DNA from: Ophiocordyceps camponoti-saundersi (nom. inval.)
Lineage: Eukaryota > Ascomycota > Sordariomycetes > Hypocreales > Ophiocordycipitaceae
Length of the DNA stretch: 64,000 nt
Assembly (NCBI GenBank): GCA_003339415.1
Contig: PDHQ01000034.1
Span: forward strand, 125,354-189,353
Direction: 5' to 3'
The notes under the pieces were generated by a model. The model saw only the letters and a list, made by a program, of their open reading frames with translations, was not told the DNA's origin and searched no databases. Position numbers and translations under genes: made by a program. Shown piece by piece: positions 46,065-56,733 of this stretch. The stretch's first letter is position 1; the number at the start of each line of letters is the position of its first letter.

Positions 46065-47093
46065 TTACAAAACCGATCGACCGTTCAGCCTCAGGAAACG
46101 ACCCAGCCAGTTGCGCAACAGCTCGTTAACGGCTTCATGTGCCTCCGTCAGCGCCCAGTGCGTACACTGGACTTCTCCTCGCGTCAGGTTGGGCATATAA
46201 TCTTCCATACCAACAGACAAGGCTGGTGGGAGAGCAATGTCATCAGTCGCGGCGATGTAAAGTGTTGGCATCTCCCAGACGGGCTTGCTATCCGCCAGCG
46301 GAAGCTCTTCCTCCCAGTCAATCTCGCTCAAGCGGTACCAGTTGAGCGGTCCTCGAAGCTGCGGAGCGTCCTGGAGCATGTACTGCTCAACGTAATAGTC
46401 TAGCTCTTTTTCCGAAAGCAGCGCCGGGCTCCCGATCTCTGGCAGCTTCCGAAGCAAGCAGCCCTCTTCGGTCGAGAAAGCCAGCTCGCCGTTGTCGTCG
46501 GTGCCGCCATACATGGCACTGAGAAATTTGCGGATCCTGTCTTTGCCCTGAACCTCGGCCTCGACATTTGGGCCCCTGAGCTGCAGCTGATACTTGAAAT
46601 TGGTCAACTGTCCGGCGGCGATGAGTGTCTCGAGAGGGACGAATTTGGACTTTGGGACACTGAGCAACGGCGTGCAGACGCTGAAGACAGCCTTGACGAG
46701 ATTCGGGTGCCACAGGGCAATGCGCCAGACGAGGTGACCGCCCCAGTCGTGGCCACCGAGGATGATGGGCTGGTCGCCAACCAAGACAGCGGCCAGCTCC
46801 TTGATATCGTCTGAGATGGACTTGCGGGAAAACTGGCGCAAATCCTGAGGGCTGTCGGAGCCGGCGTAGCCCAGCATGTCGGGCACGACGACGCGGAGGC
46901 CCAGACCGAGGAGGAAGGGGACCTGATAGCGCCAGCCGAAGCCGAGATCTGGGAAGCCGTGGATGAGGAAGACTGTGTCGACGGGACGGCCCTCCGGCTC
47001 CCCGATAACGTAACTGTACGTCTTGCCGCGGATCGTGGCTTTGTCGCGCCTCACGCGCGGGTCGTCTCCGGGGGCTAGCTTGTCGGTGTCCAT
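46065..47093 (-). CDS. Alpha/beta hydrolase, epoxide hydrolase-like
   Basis: Single exon, 342 residues. It has the soluble epoxide hydrolase layout: oxyanion motif HGFPD at 45-49, nucleophile elbow GGHDWGG with Asp116, a cap region with two candidate tyrosines (DYYVEQYML; LNWYRLSE), the acid region AATDDIALPP and catalytic His312 in CTHWALTEAHE. These enzymes open epoxides to diols with water via a covalent ester to the Asp. The Asp nucleophile favours epoxide hydrolase (or haloalkane dehalogenase) over a Ser esterase. No signal peptide, so likely cytosolic. Substrate cannot be told, and there is no neighbouring biosynthetic gene to suggest one. Confidence 0.88.
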   Translation of the reverse strand: MDTDKLAPGDDPRVRRDKATIRGKTYSYVIGEPEGRPVDTVFLIHGFPDLGFGWRYQVPFLLGLGLRVVVPDMLGYAGSDSPQDLRQFSRKSISDDIKELAAVLVGDQPIILGGHDWGGHLVWRIALWHPNLVKAVFSVCTPLLSVPKSKFVPLETLIAAGQLTNFKYQLQLRGPNVEAEVQGKDRIRKFLSAMYGGTDDNGELAFSTEEGCLLRKLPEIGSPALLSEKELDYYVEQYMLQDAPQLRGPLNWYRLSEIDWEEELPLADSKPVWEMPTLYIAATDDIALPPALSVGMEDYMPNLTRGEVQCTHWALTEAHEAVNELLRNWLGRFLRLNGRSVL

Positions 47094-47592
47094 ATTGTGT
47101 CTGTCTAATACATCAAAATGGTCCCTGCTTCCTGTCAGGGGTTGCTATATCACTGGGAGGGGAGCGTCATGGTTGTTTTATATCCGCCGGACAGGTTAAG
47201 TGAGGATGGTTGAGCGAGCGGGGTAACGGCACCATGCGGGAGGCCGCCTCTCGGCTGACTGGTCACTGGGTAATGAGACGTGAACGACGGTCGGGTGAAA
47301 GAATGCCTCCGCGTCAGAGTCTGACGAAAGGTATGATTATGGCGTTCGTATCGCGAGACAGGCTACTTGATGCTGAGGAAGAAGCCACTGCCTCTTCGTA
47401 TCTGCAACATCTACGTACTATGAAGGCGTACGTGCTATCAGTATTACTATCACCTCTTGTTTGTAAGTATGTATGTAGGTATATACATTAAAGCGTTATC
47501 TTAGCAAGTCTGCTTCGAAGCATCGCTGAAGCCCAGCAGCTCCCACTAGGAAGAACAACCCTGGCCATCTTCCCAAAGCCTAAGCGAGCGTG
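47094..47592. other. Intergenic region between hydrolase and pinin genes
   Basis: 499 bp containing the hydrolase promoter and the pinin 3' end. A GTATGTATGTAG repeat at 47467-47478. No gene is supported. Confidence 0.5.
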
Positions 47593-48837
47593 TCAGTAAA
47601 TGACCATGTCCTCATCCGCCTCGACCAGGATATCACCCGAGTCATCATGAGAATGCTGATCCGCGTTCGCAGCCTCCTCCACGGTCTTGGCCTTTACAGT
47701 GGAGGGAGGAGGAGAAGGACAAGTAGGCGGGCCGACCGACGACGGCTCAGCCTTGGACCCGACCTCATCCGTCTCCGTCTCCGGCCGTGACTCCTCCTTC
47801 CTGACGTGGACCGTATCCGACGGCACGGGCTTGTCGTCGTCGTCCTTGCCGACGCCTTGCGCGGTTCCGTTCTCCGCAGCAGGTGCGGCGTGGCGTCTCC
47901 GATGCTGTTCCCTGCGTCGTTCGAAATCTTGAAGCTCCGTCGCGATTCTGGCCTTGCAGTCGCTTACCTGATTCGCGATCGTATCCTCCTCTTCGCGGGT
48001 GAGCCTATAGGGAAGAAAGCACTGTGTAACCCACGTTAAAAAAGAGAAACATGGAGGAGAATGGGGGTTGGGGGATCGACTTACAAGCTCGGGCTTGGAT
48101 TTTGTACGTAGAAACTTGGCCAGCTTCAACTCTTTGGCGTGTTTGCTCTTCATCTACCGCCAGGCACCGAGAAACTTTAGCCTCAAGCTTCGGCGAAGAA
48201 AACAGGGAAGTAGAGTAAGGAAACAACAGGCCAAAAAGAAAATCAATAAAAGAATCGCGAGAAGAATAGAGAAGAAAAGAGAAGAAAGGAAAAGAAAAGA
48301 AAAGCTACTCACCACCTGCTCCTCCCACACAATCTGTCTCTCCAGCCGAATCTTAGTCAAGGAAGCCCTCTTCTCAGCCCTCAGCTTATCGCTCTCGGCA
48401 GTCTGCTGCTGAATCTTGTCGAGCTGCCTCTTCTCGATTTCCTGCCTGCGTCTCTGCTGCTGCAGCTGCGTAGACGACTTTGCGCCGCCGGTTTTGCCGC
48501 CATGGCCGAGACTGCTTCCGGCGAGAGTGCTGAGCAGGCCTCCGAAAAGACGTCTCCCACGACTCTTCTCCTCTTGAGATGCTCTACGCTGTCGTTCGGA
48601 GAGCGTTTTTTCTTCTTGGTGGTGTTGCTGCCTGGCTCGCTTCGCTTCTTGCGTGGGGAGGGGAGGCGTCTTGCTTGGAGATGCCTTGCGTTTTCGCGTG
48701 CTGCTGTTGTTTTCTGAAGCGGTCTCCATCGTTTGGGGGAGGGATGCTGCTGCTGCTGCTGCTGCTGCTCCTACCTCGAGAGAAGGTTCTCCTGCTTCCG
48801 CGGCTAACGAGGTTGCGCTTTGGGTTTCGGTCGTCAT
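47593..48837 (-). CDS. Pinin/SDK/MemA-domain protein
   Basis: Exons 48837-48313, 48153-48085 and 48021-47593 give 340 residues. The pinin domain spans about residues 90-235: KSRGRRLFGGLLSTLAGSS, then RRRQEIEKRQLDKIQQQ, RLERQIVWEEQVMKSKHAKELKLAKFLRTKSKPELCFLPYRLTREEEDTI. Pinin in animals is a nuclear splicing and exon-junction protein. The acceptor before CFLPYRL was selected because ELCFLPYRLT matches the family's EL(F/W)YLP(W)R(L)T; the nearer AG would shift the frame. Both ends are disordered, with an Ala run near residue 24-31 and an acidic tail. It is divergent from RDS3, another splicing factor, by 398 bp. Splicing role is inferred from the family. Confidence 0.82.
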
Positions 48838-49235
48838 GGTTTGACTTGAGGTTGTTGGTGGAAGCGTGTGTGTGTTTTTTTTTTCATTCAACGGTGAGTC
48901 TACCTTCTAGAGTTCTTCCATCGTAGTGGCATGGTAGTCTGCTAGTCGTCACTCTTCACTGTCTTCAGTGGTCTGCTGCCCCACTTTTTGCCCTGTCGGC
49001 TCGCAGCTGCCAGCGGGTTCCAGGCAAGGCGAGGCTGACAACTGATTTCTTCTCCCATCGTCAGCCTCTTCATCAGCTGCCCACCTCCTACCTCCTACCT
49101 ACCTACCTCTCCACATCTTTCACCCCCTCATTCTCTCCATCCCTCCGTCACTCTACCTCTCTCCCTCCTTCTCTTCACACCATCTCTAAAACCTACCTCG
49201 CCAAGCATAAGTCAAATCAGCATCGCTCATTCATC
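48838..49235. promoter_or_regulatory. Bidirectional promoter, pinin gene / RDS3
   Basis: 398 bp separating two divergent genes of the splicing machinery. CCTACC repeats at 49084-49108 and a CT-rich leader lead to RDS3. Confidence 0.5.
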
Positions 49236-49751
49236 ATGTCTCGCCACCACCCGTGAGTTTCCTTCTTTTATTCTTTCTCTTCCATCGATCGAAGAAAAAG
49301 AAAACCGTTCTAACGAATTCGCAAACCTCTCCCTTTCTCTCTCTCCGAGATAGTGACCTCGTCATGTGCCGCAAGCAACCCGGCATCGCCATAGGTCGTC
49401 TCTGCGATAAATGCGACGGCAAATGTCCCGTCTGCGACTCCTACGTTCGACCCACCACCCTCGTCCGCATCTGCGATGAATGCAGCTTCGGAAACTATCA
49501 GAACAAGTGCGTCGTCTGCGGCGGCGAGGGCATCTCCGACGCCTTTTACTGCTTCGAGTGTACCCGTCTCGAAAAGGATCGCGACGGTTGTCCCAAGATT
49601 ATAAACCTCGGAAGCTCGAGGACAGATGTACGCGCTCTCACGGTCAAAGGGCCACTCTTCCACTATGAACCCCCTCAGTATTGACTTTTCCCTTCTTCTC
49701 CTCCTCCAGCTCTTCTACCAAAAAAAGACAAACCGTTCGACAAATTACTAG
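49236..49751 (+). CDS. Rds3/PHF5A, SF3b subunit of the U2 snRNP
   Basis: Exons 49236-49252 (17 nt), 49354-49627 and 49710-49751 give 110 residues, equal to human PHF5A. The protein sits in the SF3b complex near the branch-site adenosine. The sequence is almost canonical: [21 protein letters not shown] start, then paired CxxC zinc motifs (CDKC, CPVC, CDEC, CVVC, CFEC) forming the zinc knot, and the basic end [10 protein letters not shown]. The micro-first exon with only five full codons is easily missed, but the family start MSRHHPDL and a perfect GTGAGT donor support it. Reading through the second donor instead gives an unrelated tail. Confidence 0.95.
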
Positions 49752-50048
49752 CCCTCATGTTTCCAAGGAGAACAGGCGTTTGATGGCATAACGATTAGAG
49801 ACGATCGTTTCATGGAATGGTTTGTTTTAGTATATACCCAAAGAAAATCGCTTTGTCCGAGGCAGGTCGTCTTCATTATATACAAAATAAAAAATGAATG
49901 ATCGGTTTCCCCCTTGCTTTCTGCCTCAATGGATACGACATGTGACGACTTCTTTTTCTTTTCCCACATCTGGCTATACATACTCCGTCAAGGAGCTTTC
50001 CGTCAATGATTAAGAAAGTGGTGTTACAAAAAGGAATGCTTCATTTCG

Positions 50049-51432
50049 TCAGATATAGCTGATCTTGGTGCCCATGCCCGCTGTAGCCTTGAGCTTGGTC
50101 CATGAAGCCGCCAGCACTCGCTGCAAACGGTGCCGGAGGCCTCCATGCCCGACCAAGATCAACAGGCCGACGATAAAGGCGAGAAGCCTCGCCAGCAGGG
50201 CCGGGTTCCCGTTGAGCGAGGCGGCGAGACCGTCGAGCACCGTCCGTAGCCGGGATAGGATCATGCCCGCAAGCGCCGTAAATGTCGGCGGCACCGCGGG
50301 CTTACCACCAGACGACGAGCCGGCCATGCGCGACGTCCGCTGCTGCTGCGAGCGAGCCGGGTCGGGGTTCCGGGCATGGTCGACCTCGTTCCGGCGCGCC
50401 TCGTCTTGTCGCCTCCGCTCCCACTCCTCGTTTTCGGCGCGGAGCCGTCTTGCGTCGTCGATTTGCCGACGTAGCTGCTCCTCTTGGCGCCGACGCTCGG
50501 CCCGCTCCAGACGTTCCTGTTCTTGTTGCTCCTCCTGCAGGCTCTCGAGCGCCTGGAGAAAGGCCTCGCGCCGCTCTTCGTCGAGGACGGAACTGACGCT
50601 GATGAACTCACGGGCGTAGTCCCACTCGTTATTGCGCAGCAGCACGTGCAGAGTGTACAGTTCCAGTATCTTGACCCGAGCGTTGAGGTCCCGCGGCGTA
50701 TCGGCGCCGCTCGTGCCGGGAGCCGGTGATCGGTACCGCAGTCCGGCGTGAGACCGCGGCACAGGCGACTTGTCCATCTGGCCGCTGAGGTCCAAGTCTG
50801 GAGTGTTGGACGTGGCCAAGTAGGTCTCCAGCCTGCGCTGGTTCAAGGTCTGATCACGCGCATGCGCCAGGAGAAGTGTCGCACTGAAGAAATCGATCAG
50901 CAACGCGACCGGGAGGAAAAAGACGTGAGAGAAAAAGCGCCAGAGCTCACAGATTGATGACGACATCGGAGTCGACGTCTCCCTCGACACCGTGGTAGCC
51001 GTCACGGACAACTTCCTCCCAGACAAGACCGTCTCGAACCTTGGCGCAAAGAGTCCTCCATTCTTGGTTTCCAAAAGCTTCCTTACCATCGTCTGCTTCC
51101 ATCTCAACAACAGCATGAAGAATGGTCAAATACAGACTCCAGACCTTGATGCGTGTCGTGCGCGAGGCCTTGGCCACGGGTGCGGGCTCGCCATTCTCAG
51201 CCGGGACGATGAGCGGTGTGAGCGTCGTCAGGGCCTCGGGCAGGCGGCGTGTCAGGAAGAGCGTCGATGCCTGACGGTATGTCTTGGACACATGCGACGA
51301 GCGACGGGCTGCCGTCGAGGACCCGGACGTGGACCCGACAGAGTAGGCGGAGAAGGAAGAAGAGAGGAGGCTGCGGGGGAAAGATTCGTCCAGTGTATGG
51401 TCAAAGCCGGGAATGCCGTCGACGGACGACAT
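50049..51432 (-). CDS. PEX26-like tail-anchored peroxin
   Basis: Exons 51432-50951 and 50883-50049 give 438 residues. Fungal PEX26/Pex15 anchors the Pex1-Pex6 AAA complex on the peroxisome to recycle the import receptor. Features: an alpha-helical N-terminal half ([65 protein letters not shown]), a long charged coiled coil at about 265-320 ([16 protein letters not shown] onward), and a single hydrophobic span near 389-408 ([13 protein letters not shown]) with a short basic tail. Layout and N-terminal helices match filamentous-fungal PEX26 as I remember it; I am less sure of family than of topology. An alternative is another tail-anchored membrane protein. Confidence 0.65.
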
Positions 51433-52009
51433 GGCGAAGGAGAGGACGCAGATGAAGTTGTCGTCGTCGTCGTTGTCGCACTCTGTTTTGTATTGTTTTG
51501 TTTTGTTTTCTCTCTCTTCTCGTCGTCAGCTTCGACTCTTGGGACGGACGCGTTTTCAGCCGACGACGACGACACGGAGAAGAGCCGACCGAGAACAAGT
51601 TCAAAGGGTCAGAAGATGAAGAGAAGACAAGGCAAAAAAAAAACCTGTTATTATGGAGGATATGTCTGGCCTTCCATGATGACAAGCAGGAATGGCAGAT
51701 GAAGCGGCTCGCAGTGGGCCATGACATGTGGCTGTTCGTCAACACTCACTCACACACTCGCACCAAGATTGCATTCCCTTCTGCCTCCGTTAGCCTCGGC
51801 TCGCGGGGGGACTCGGGGCGCCGGTGGCCGAGGACCTGCTAGGGAGGGACAGGGACCTAGATCGGGGCTGTCGCACATTTCTGACTGTTGATTGGACCCA
51901 TACCTTGTACCTTGCTATCTGACTGCCTCCTCGTCCATCGGATGCGGACCCGTTCCTGAAGATGGCCAGGGCCCAAAACAATGACCCTTCCCTTGTTATC
52001 CTTCCATCC

Positions 52010-52044
<35 letters not shown>

Positions 52045-52150
52045 TCCGTATAATCAAATTCAATCGAGAGAAACAGAATCGCCGGCTTCACAAAACAAAA
52101 GAAGCAAACACCTCGTGTACATACATATGTATGCGTGTGGGAGGGAGACG
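51433..52150. other. Intergenic region upstream of the PEX26-like gene
   Basis: 718 bp holding the PEX26-like promoter and the haspin 3' end. Includes a TTTTG run near 51484-51510, a TATG repeat and TATCCGTA at 52043-52050, and the palindrome ACATACATATGTATG near 52120-52134. Confidence 0.55.
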
Positions 52151-53674
52151 CTATGACGCCCGTCTTCTCCCCCTCCTCGTCCTCCGCATCCCCGTCGTCG
52201 TCGGCTCATCCTCGCCTCGGCTCGACACAATGATGCTATCCTCCTTATCCAGCAACGAGGCCACCGGCTCAGCGACCTGGTCTTGTCGTATCCAGCCAGC
52301 CTCCACCGCGAAGCTGACCACGTCGGCCGCCGAGCCAAAGCACGGCACGTCATCGGCCGCGTCCGGATCCAGATGCCTCCACAACTCCTTGGTTTCCTTC
52401 TTGAAGCGCCCGAGCTCCCTTTTGCTGCCGTCGAAGCTGTCATCGAGATAGCGGTACAGGTACGCCAGCCAAAGGACGTTGGTGTAGGGCGCGTAAACGT
52501 CCCAGGAGAGCGACCCGTCGACGCCCCGTGCGTACGGCGTCCGATGTCCGTCGGGCGGTATGCACTTGCGGTCGCGGCGCAGGAGGTACGAGCGCATCCG
52601 ACGGTAGACGGCACACTGCGACGCGTGCGTGCTGCTGAAGAGGCCGAGGTCCTTTTCCAGGTCAAAGGCTACGGGCTTGGCCTCGTCGTCGGACGGGTCT
52701 TGAGCCCGCGACAGGCCGTAATCGAGTATCGTCATGTCGAGCCCGGAATAGCCGAAAAAGCAGGGACCGTCTCGCTGCCGCGCAGGGCTCACGCGCCTGA
52801 CGCAGATGTTTCCCTCGTGCAGGTCGCGATGCTACATCGTCTTAGTCGGGGCGCTCTCCGAACCTGATGGCCAACGAAAGATGGGAATTGGCCGTCTCAC
52901 CTCAAACTTGGCGTGATGCTCGGCCCTCGCCAGCGCCACGGCCTCTAGGAGGAAAATGTCCCACAGCTGGCTCTCGTCCTCGACCTGCCAATCCTCCAAC
53001 GCGGTTCCGGCGTCTCCCAGCTCGACGACGAGAAAGCTGGTCTCGTCGATATAGCGGCTCGGTGACGGGTAAAACTGCGCCCTGCCAGGATCCTGCCTCT
53101 TCATCCTCTGCTGAAAGGTCCGATGCGTTTCCAGCAGCTGCCTGGTGGTCTTTCCGCGCACCATGTACTTTTCCTTGTAGATGACGAAGCCGGGCACGTC
53201 GGCCAGCCATTCCGAGACCTGCAGCTCGCCATCGACGTCCTCCTCCGAGTGCGGCTCCTCGTCCACCAGACCGGACCGCACCTGAGCTTTAGTCTGCGGC
53301 TTGATGGGCGATTCAAGACGGATGGCCTTTATGATGCTCGTGCCGCGTTCGTTTCTCACCCGGTACACCTCGGCGTACGAGGCTTCGGCTATCTTGACGA
53401 TGTCGTCGCCCACGGGGCAGACGTCTTCCCAGGTCAAGACTCGGAGGGAGCCGCCAATGTCCTTGCGCGGGGAAGGCGATGCCTTTGGCGGCGAGCATGG
53501 TCGCAACGCCCTCTTTGTGATGTGGAGCGTGTCGAGCTTCTCGGCGATACAGTTTACATCTTGGTCGACGGCCGGTCGGCGCAACGGGCTCTGTGGCAGT
53601 TCGGCGAAGAGGCGTTCGGCCTTGGACCGCTTTGAAGGTTTTCCATAGTTTCGAGCGGCTGCGGTGCGCGGCAT
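52151..53674 (-). CDS. Haspin-like serine/threonine kinase
   Basis: Exons 53674-52901 and 52831-52151 give 484 residues. Haspin phosphorylates histone H3 Thr3 and guides Aurora B at mitosis. Kinase features: YAEVYRV glycine-loop region near 100, Lys116 in SIIKAIRL, catalytic HRDLHEGNICV with Asp261, and ILDYGLSRA with Asp295, replacing the usual DFG. Haspins carry DYT-LSR at this site, so this is a DYG variant of the haspin form. The haspin insert and VVELGDAGTALEDW hinge-following region fit. The C-terminus ends TTGMRRTRRGRRRAS, a basic tail. The intron falls directly before HRDLH. It is divergent from the CCDC47-like gene. Confidence 0.87.
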
Positions 53675-53963
53675 CTTTTGTTTTCGTAGTTTTAGGCTTT
53701 GCTTGCTGTCCGTAGATGAGTGTAGAGAGCTTCAACAGTTGGTTGGTTGATTCGTTGGTTGGTCGGTTGAAAGTACACAGAAGCGTTGGTTGGCACGACA
53801 ACGAGAGCTTTATCAATCTCCGATACGTACCCCTACCTCTGAGGCTCCACAGCCGATGATGCCCCGATAGAAGCTCTCTCCTCCCTTTTCTCCGTCTCCG
53901 TCTCTTACAGCCTCTTTCACTCCTCACCCTTCGTCTTTCCTCCCCCCCTTCCTTCGCCAAGCC
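53675..53963. promoter_or_regulatory. Bidirectional promoter, haspin / CCDC47-like
   Basis: 289 bp with a GGTTGGTTGATTCG-type repeat near 53739-53765 and a CT-rich leader before the + strand gene. Confidence 0.45.
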
Positions 53964-55372
53964 ATGGCTCAGCGCCTCCTGAAAAACATCTTCGGCGGCG
54001 GTGAAGGCGACGGCGGAAGCGGAAAGCCTCAGGCACCCGAGGCAGCCAAGCAGCGCGACGCCGGTAGGTTTTGGACCAATCCGAAGAGCTTGACCGGGGG
54101 ACTGATATCCCCCATCCGCCGAATCGGAAAGACTTTGCCGACTTCGCCGCCGAGCCCGAACCGGCGCCCGAGGCGGTCCCCAAGCCCATTCCCGGAGCGG
54201 CGACGCTCTCCGCCCCAACCTCGTCGCCCACGGGCCAGCCCTGGACGAAGTGGTACCGGATACAGGATCGTCATTCGATAACCGAATTCAAGGCAGAGGG
54301 CGTCATTCTCGCCGTCGTAGGCCTCATCATCATCCTTCATCTACTTGGCGCGCGCGTCAATCGAGCCAAGGCCAGGGCTTGGATCAGAGCCAATGCGCCC
54401 GTTTTGCGATCCGAGTTTGCCCTCGTCGGCTTCGGAGGCGTGCCGACGATGGATCGGGAAAATGTCGATGCGGATTCGCTACTGAAGGAAAAGTCGCTCT
54501 TTGAATTCGCCACGTACGCAACCGGTCGTCAAAACGCCGCGTTTTTGGACGTCAAGCTCACGCTGGCTAAGCGCTTCAACCCCATCATGAGCACCGTCGA
54601 GGCCGTGGCGTCGGTCGTTTCGGACCTCTTCGCCCCGCCGACCGACGTCATGGAGGCCGTCCTCTACCCCTTTGACGGCAAGGAAGAGCTGACGGTGCCG
54701 ATGCTGGCGGGCGAGGAGGCCCGGGCCGGCGGCAAGGACGGCCGCAGCACGTACGAGGGCTTCGTCTGGGCCATCGTCCACAAGGAGCGGATGCAAAAAG
54801 TGCGGGAGGACCGGTACGACGTGACGCTCACGTCGACCAGAGACAACGCCAAGCTCCCCGGCTGGCTGACGGTGATGAGCGAGAGCCCGGAGATCACGGA
54901 GGCGCTCCTGACCAAAGAGGTGATGGAGGCCGTGGTGGCGGCAGGGGACTGGTTCGAATACCTCATCATCAGCGACCAGCCTACGGAGAAGCCCAAGACG
55001 ATGGAGGAGACGGCGGCTCGCAAGCGGCTCTTCCTACGGTACCGTCTCCCCGGCTCCGACGACTACAGCACCCTAGGCCCGTTGCTGGGCTGCTTCGCCC
55101 GTCTTCCGGACCTGCTGGTGCGGTCGGCCCGGTTCCGGCCCGAGGTGATGCGCAAGGTGAAGGCGACGCGGGAGGCCATGGTAGCGCAGCTGAAGAAGGC
55201 CCAGGACGAGGAGCGAAACGAGGAGCGGTTGGCGGACAAGGAGAAGTCGCGCAAGGCGAAACGTGACGCTGAACTCAAGGGTCTGGACGCCAAGGCGCAG
55301 AAGAAGTATCTGGAGAAGGAGAGGGAGAAGGAGATGCGACGGAGTCAGAAGAAGATGACGATGCGAGGCTGA
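53964..55372 (+). CDS. CCDC47-like ER membrane protein (DUF1682)
   Basis: Exons 53964-54063 and 54132-55372 give 446 residues. In animals CCDC47 (calumin) is part of the PAT/multipass translocon, which shields transmembrane helices during insertion at the ER. Here a Gly/Pro-rich N-terminus is followed by one hydrophobic span at about 90-106 (GVILAVVGLIIILHLLG). Next is the globular DUF1682 region (RANAPVLRSEFALVGFGG; SLFEFATYATGRQNAAFLDVKLTLAKRFNP; LFLRYRLP) and a highly charged Lys/Glu/Arg coiled-coil tail (AKRDAELKGLDAKAQKKYLEKE), the usual family ending. The 68-nt intron was placed so that the frame DFADFAAEPEP continues from exon 1. It is convergent with ECM15. Confidence 0.88.
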
Positions 55373-55485
55373 GTTGATTCCTTTGTCTGTTGTCATAACC
55401 GAAAGGAAGAGGAAAGGAGAGGAGAGAGAGACGTCTGAGTCCGCCGTCGTCACCGCCACCGTCGATGCCAGTTTTTCATTCCTCT

Positions 55486-56177
55486 TCACGCTTCCTCTTC
55501 CGTCTGCAGCAGACGCTCAACCCTCTGAACCTTTTCCTCAGTCGTTTGTGACTTATCCGTTCTATACGAGTTGCGAAGAAAAAAAAACGACAGTGACCCA
55601 TCCAATCCATCCCCATCCCATCGTCAGTCAAAAATCCTTCACAAGTTCTCCATATGAAAATACATAAAAAAAAGAAGAGTGATCAGTGACGAACCTGGTA
55701 CCAACTCGCATAGAAGACTGGACGCGAACGACACCCCGTTGATGGACTATCGTATGAGCTTTGCCGATGACGGCCATGACTTGTTCCCAGCTACCCTCTT
55801 TTAAAGAGTTTCTTCCCTCTTAGCATCTGGTCGATTTCGAAGCTGAAGACGAAGATAAAAGGGTGAAAAAGACGGCCTTACCTACTGTCGTACCAGCTGC
55901 GTGCATGGTATAGCTAAGCCGGCTCATCTTGAGAAGTCGTTGCACGGCTGCGACCTCGGCCGCGACGGAGACGGTACCGGTTCCAATCTATCGTAGCGAA
56001 ATTGTTAGAAGGAAAGGGTTTTTTCTTTTCTTTTCGTTTTCATCTCTTCCCATCCGCCTTTGTTTTTTTTGGTGAGGCTTTTTTTTTATATGTGTGCTTG
56101 AGTGGGGGGAAACGTACGGGGATGAGACAGAAGTCGGCGTAGCATGTTGCTGGTACTGGGATGGAGTCGTAATCCAT
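55486..56177 (-). CDS. Ecm15/UPF0045 (thiamine-binding-type) small protein
   Basis: Four exons, 56177-56118, 55987-55882, 55797-55695 and 55561-55486, give 114 residues; each exon is too short to show as a long open frame. The family (yeast Ecm15/YBL001C, bacterial MTH1187/YkoF-like) forms ferredoxin-like tetramers that bind thiamine or related ligands. Landmarks: CYADFCLIPIGTGTVSV, EVAAVQRLLKMSRLSYTMHAAGTT, then EGSWEQVMAVIGKAHTIVHQ, GVVRVQSSMRVGTRTDK and a helical end EEKVQRVERLLQTEEEA. All junctions are GT-AG and keep the family pattern unbroken, which makes the model strong despite its fragmentation. Function in fungi is not settled. Confidence 0.87.
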
Positions 56178-56193
56178 TGTGAACGGTGAATGG

Positions 56194-56248
<55 letters not shown>

Positions 56249-56733
56249 GATGGCGATGGCGATGGCGACGGCGATGATGACGATGATGATGAAGCCAGAG
56301 AAAATAACACTTCACCTATCCGTACAGCATTCCTACCAACTAAGTAGGTAGGTAAGCAGTCGCCTCGAGGAAAGAGCAAGACTCGCTGTATCGATATCTC
56401 TGTTGATTGATTCATAAGCTGATGATGCCGTATCAGTCCGACGCCGCGGACACTGTGCAGTATAATCGGACCGTCTCATACCCCCTTTGCCTCATCCTCA
56501 TCCTCCTTCTGCCTCGTCCTCCACTTCCTCCTCCTCCTCGTCTCTCCCCAACCAACCGCTAAGAGATGGTCTATAAAGACGACACACAGCACAGACTCCT
56601 TTTTCTCGTCTTTCTCCCCTCCTTTGAATCCCTAATGATATCCCTCTTGTTCCCCTCCTCTCCTCCCCTCTCAAGGTATCATCATTCCTTCGACCAAAAT
56701 AAATGAAACAGGAGGAAAAAAACGCGAGCGCAG
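56178..56733. other. Intergenic region with ATG repeat
   Basis: 556 bp upstream of ECM15 and beyond the 3' end of the PLC-like gene. An ATG/GATGGC repeat covers 56195-56292; TATCCGTA at 56317-56324. No gene is supported. Confidence 0.6.
56195..56292. repeat. ATG/GATGGC trinucleotide microsatellite
   Basis: About 15 clean ATG units then degenerate GATGGC units; gives His-rich open frames on the - strand that are not genes. Confidence 0.9.

Noticed and set aside
46065..47093. Secondary-metabolite cluster around the epoxide hydrolase
   Set aside because: No polyketide synthase, peptide synthetase, terpene cyclase, P450 or pathway regulator is nearby; neighbours are housekeeping genes.
56040..56415. 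His-rich and Ser-rich open frames on the - strand
   Set aside because: Products of the ATG repeat; the real gene here is ECM15 in another frame.
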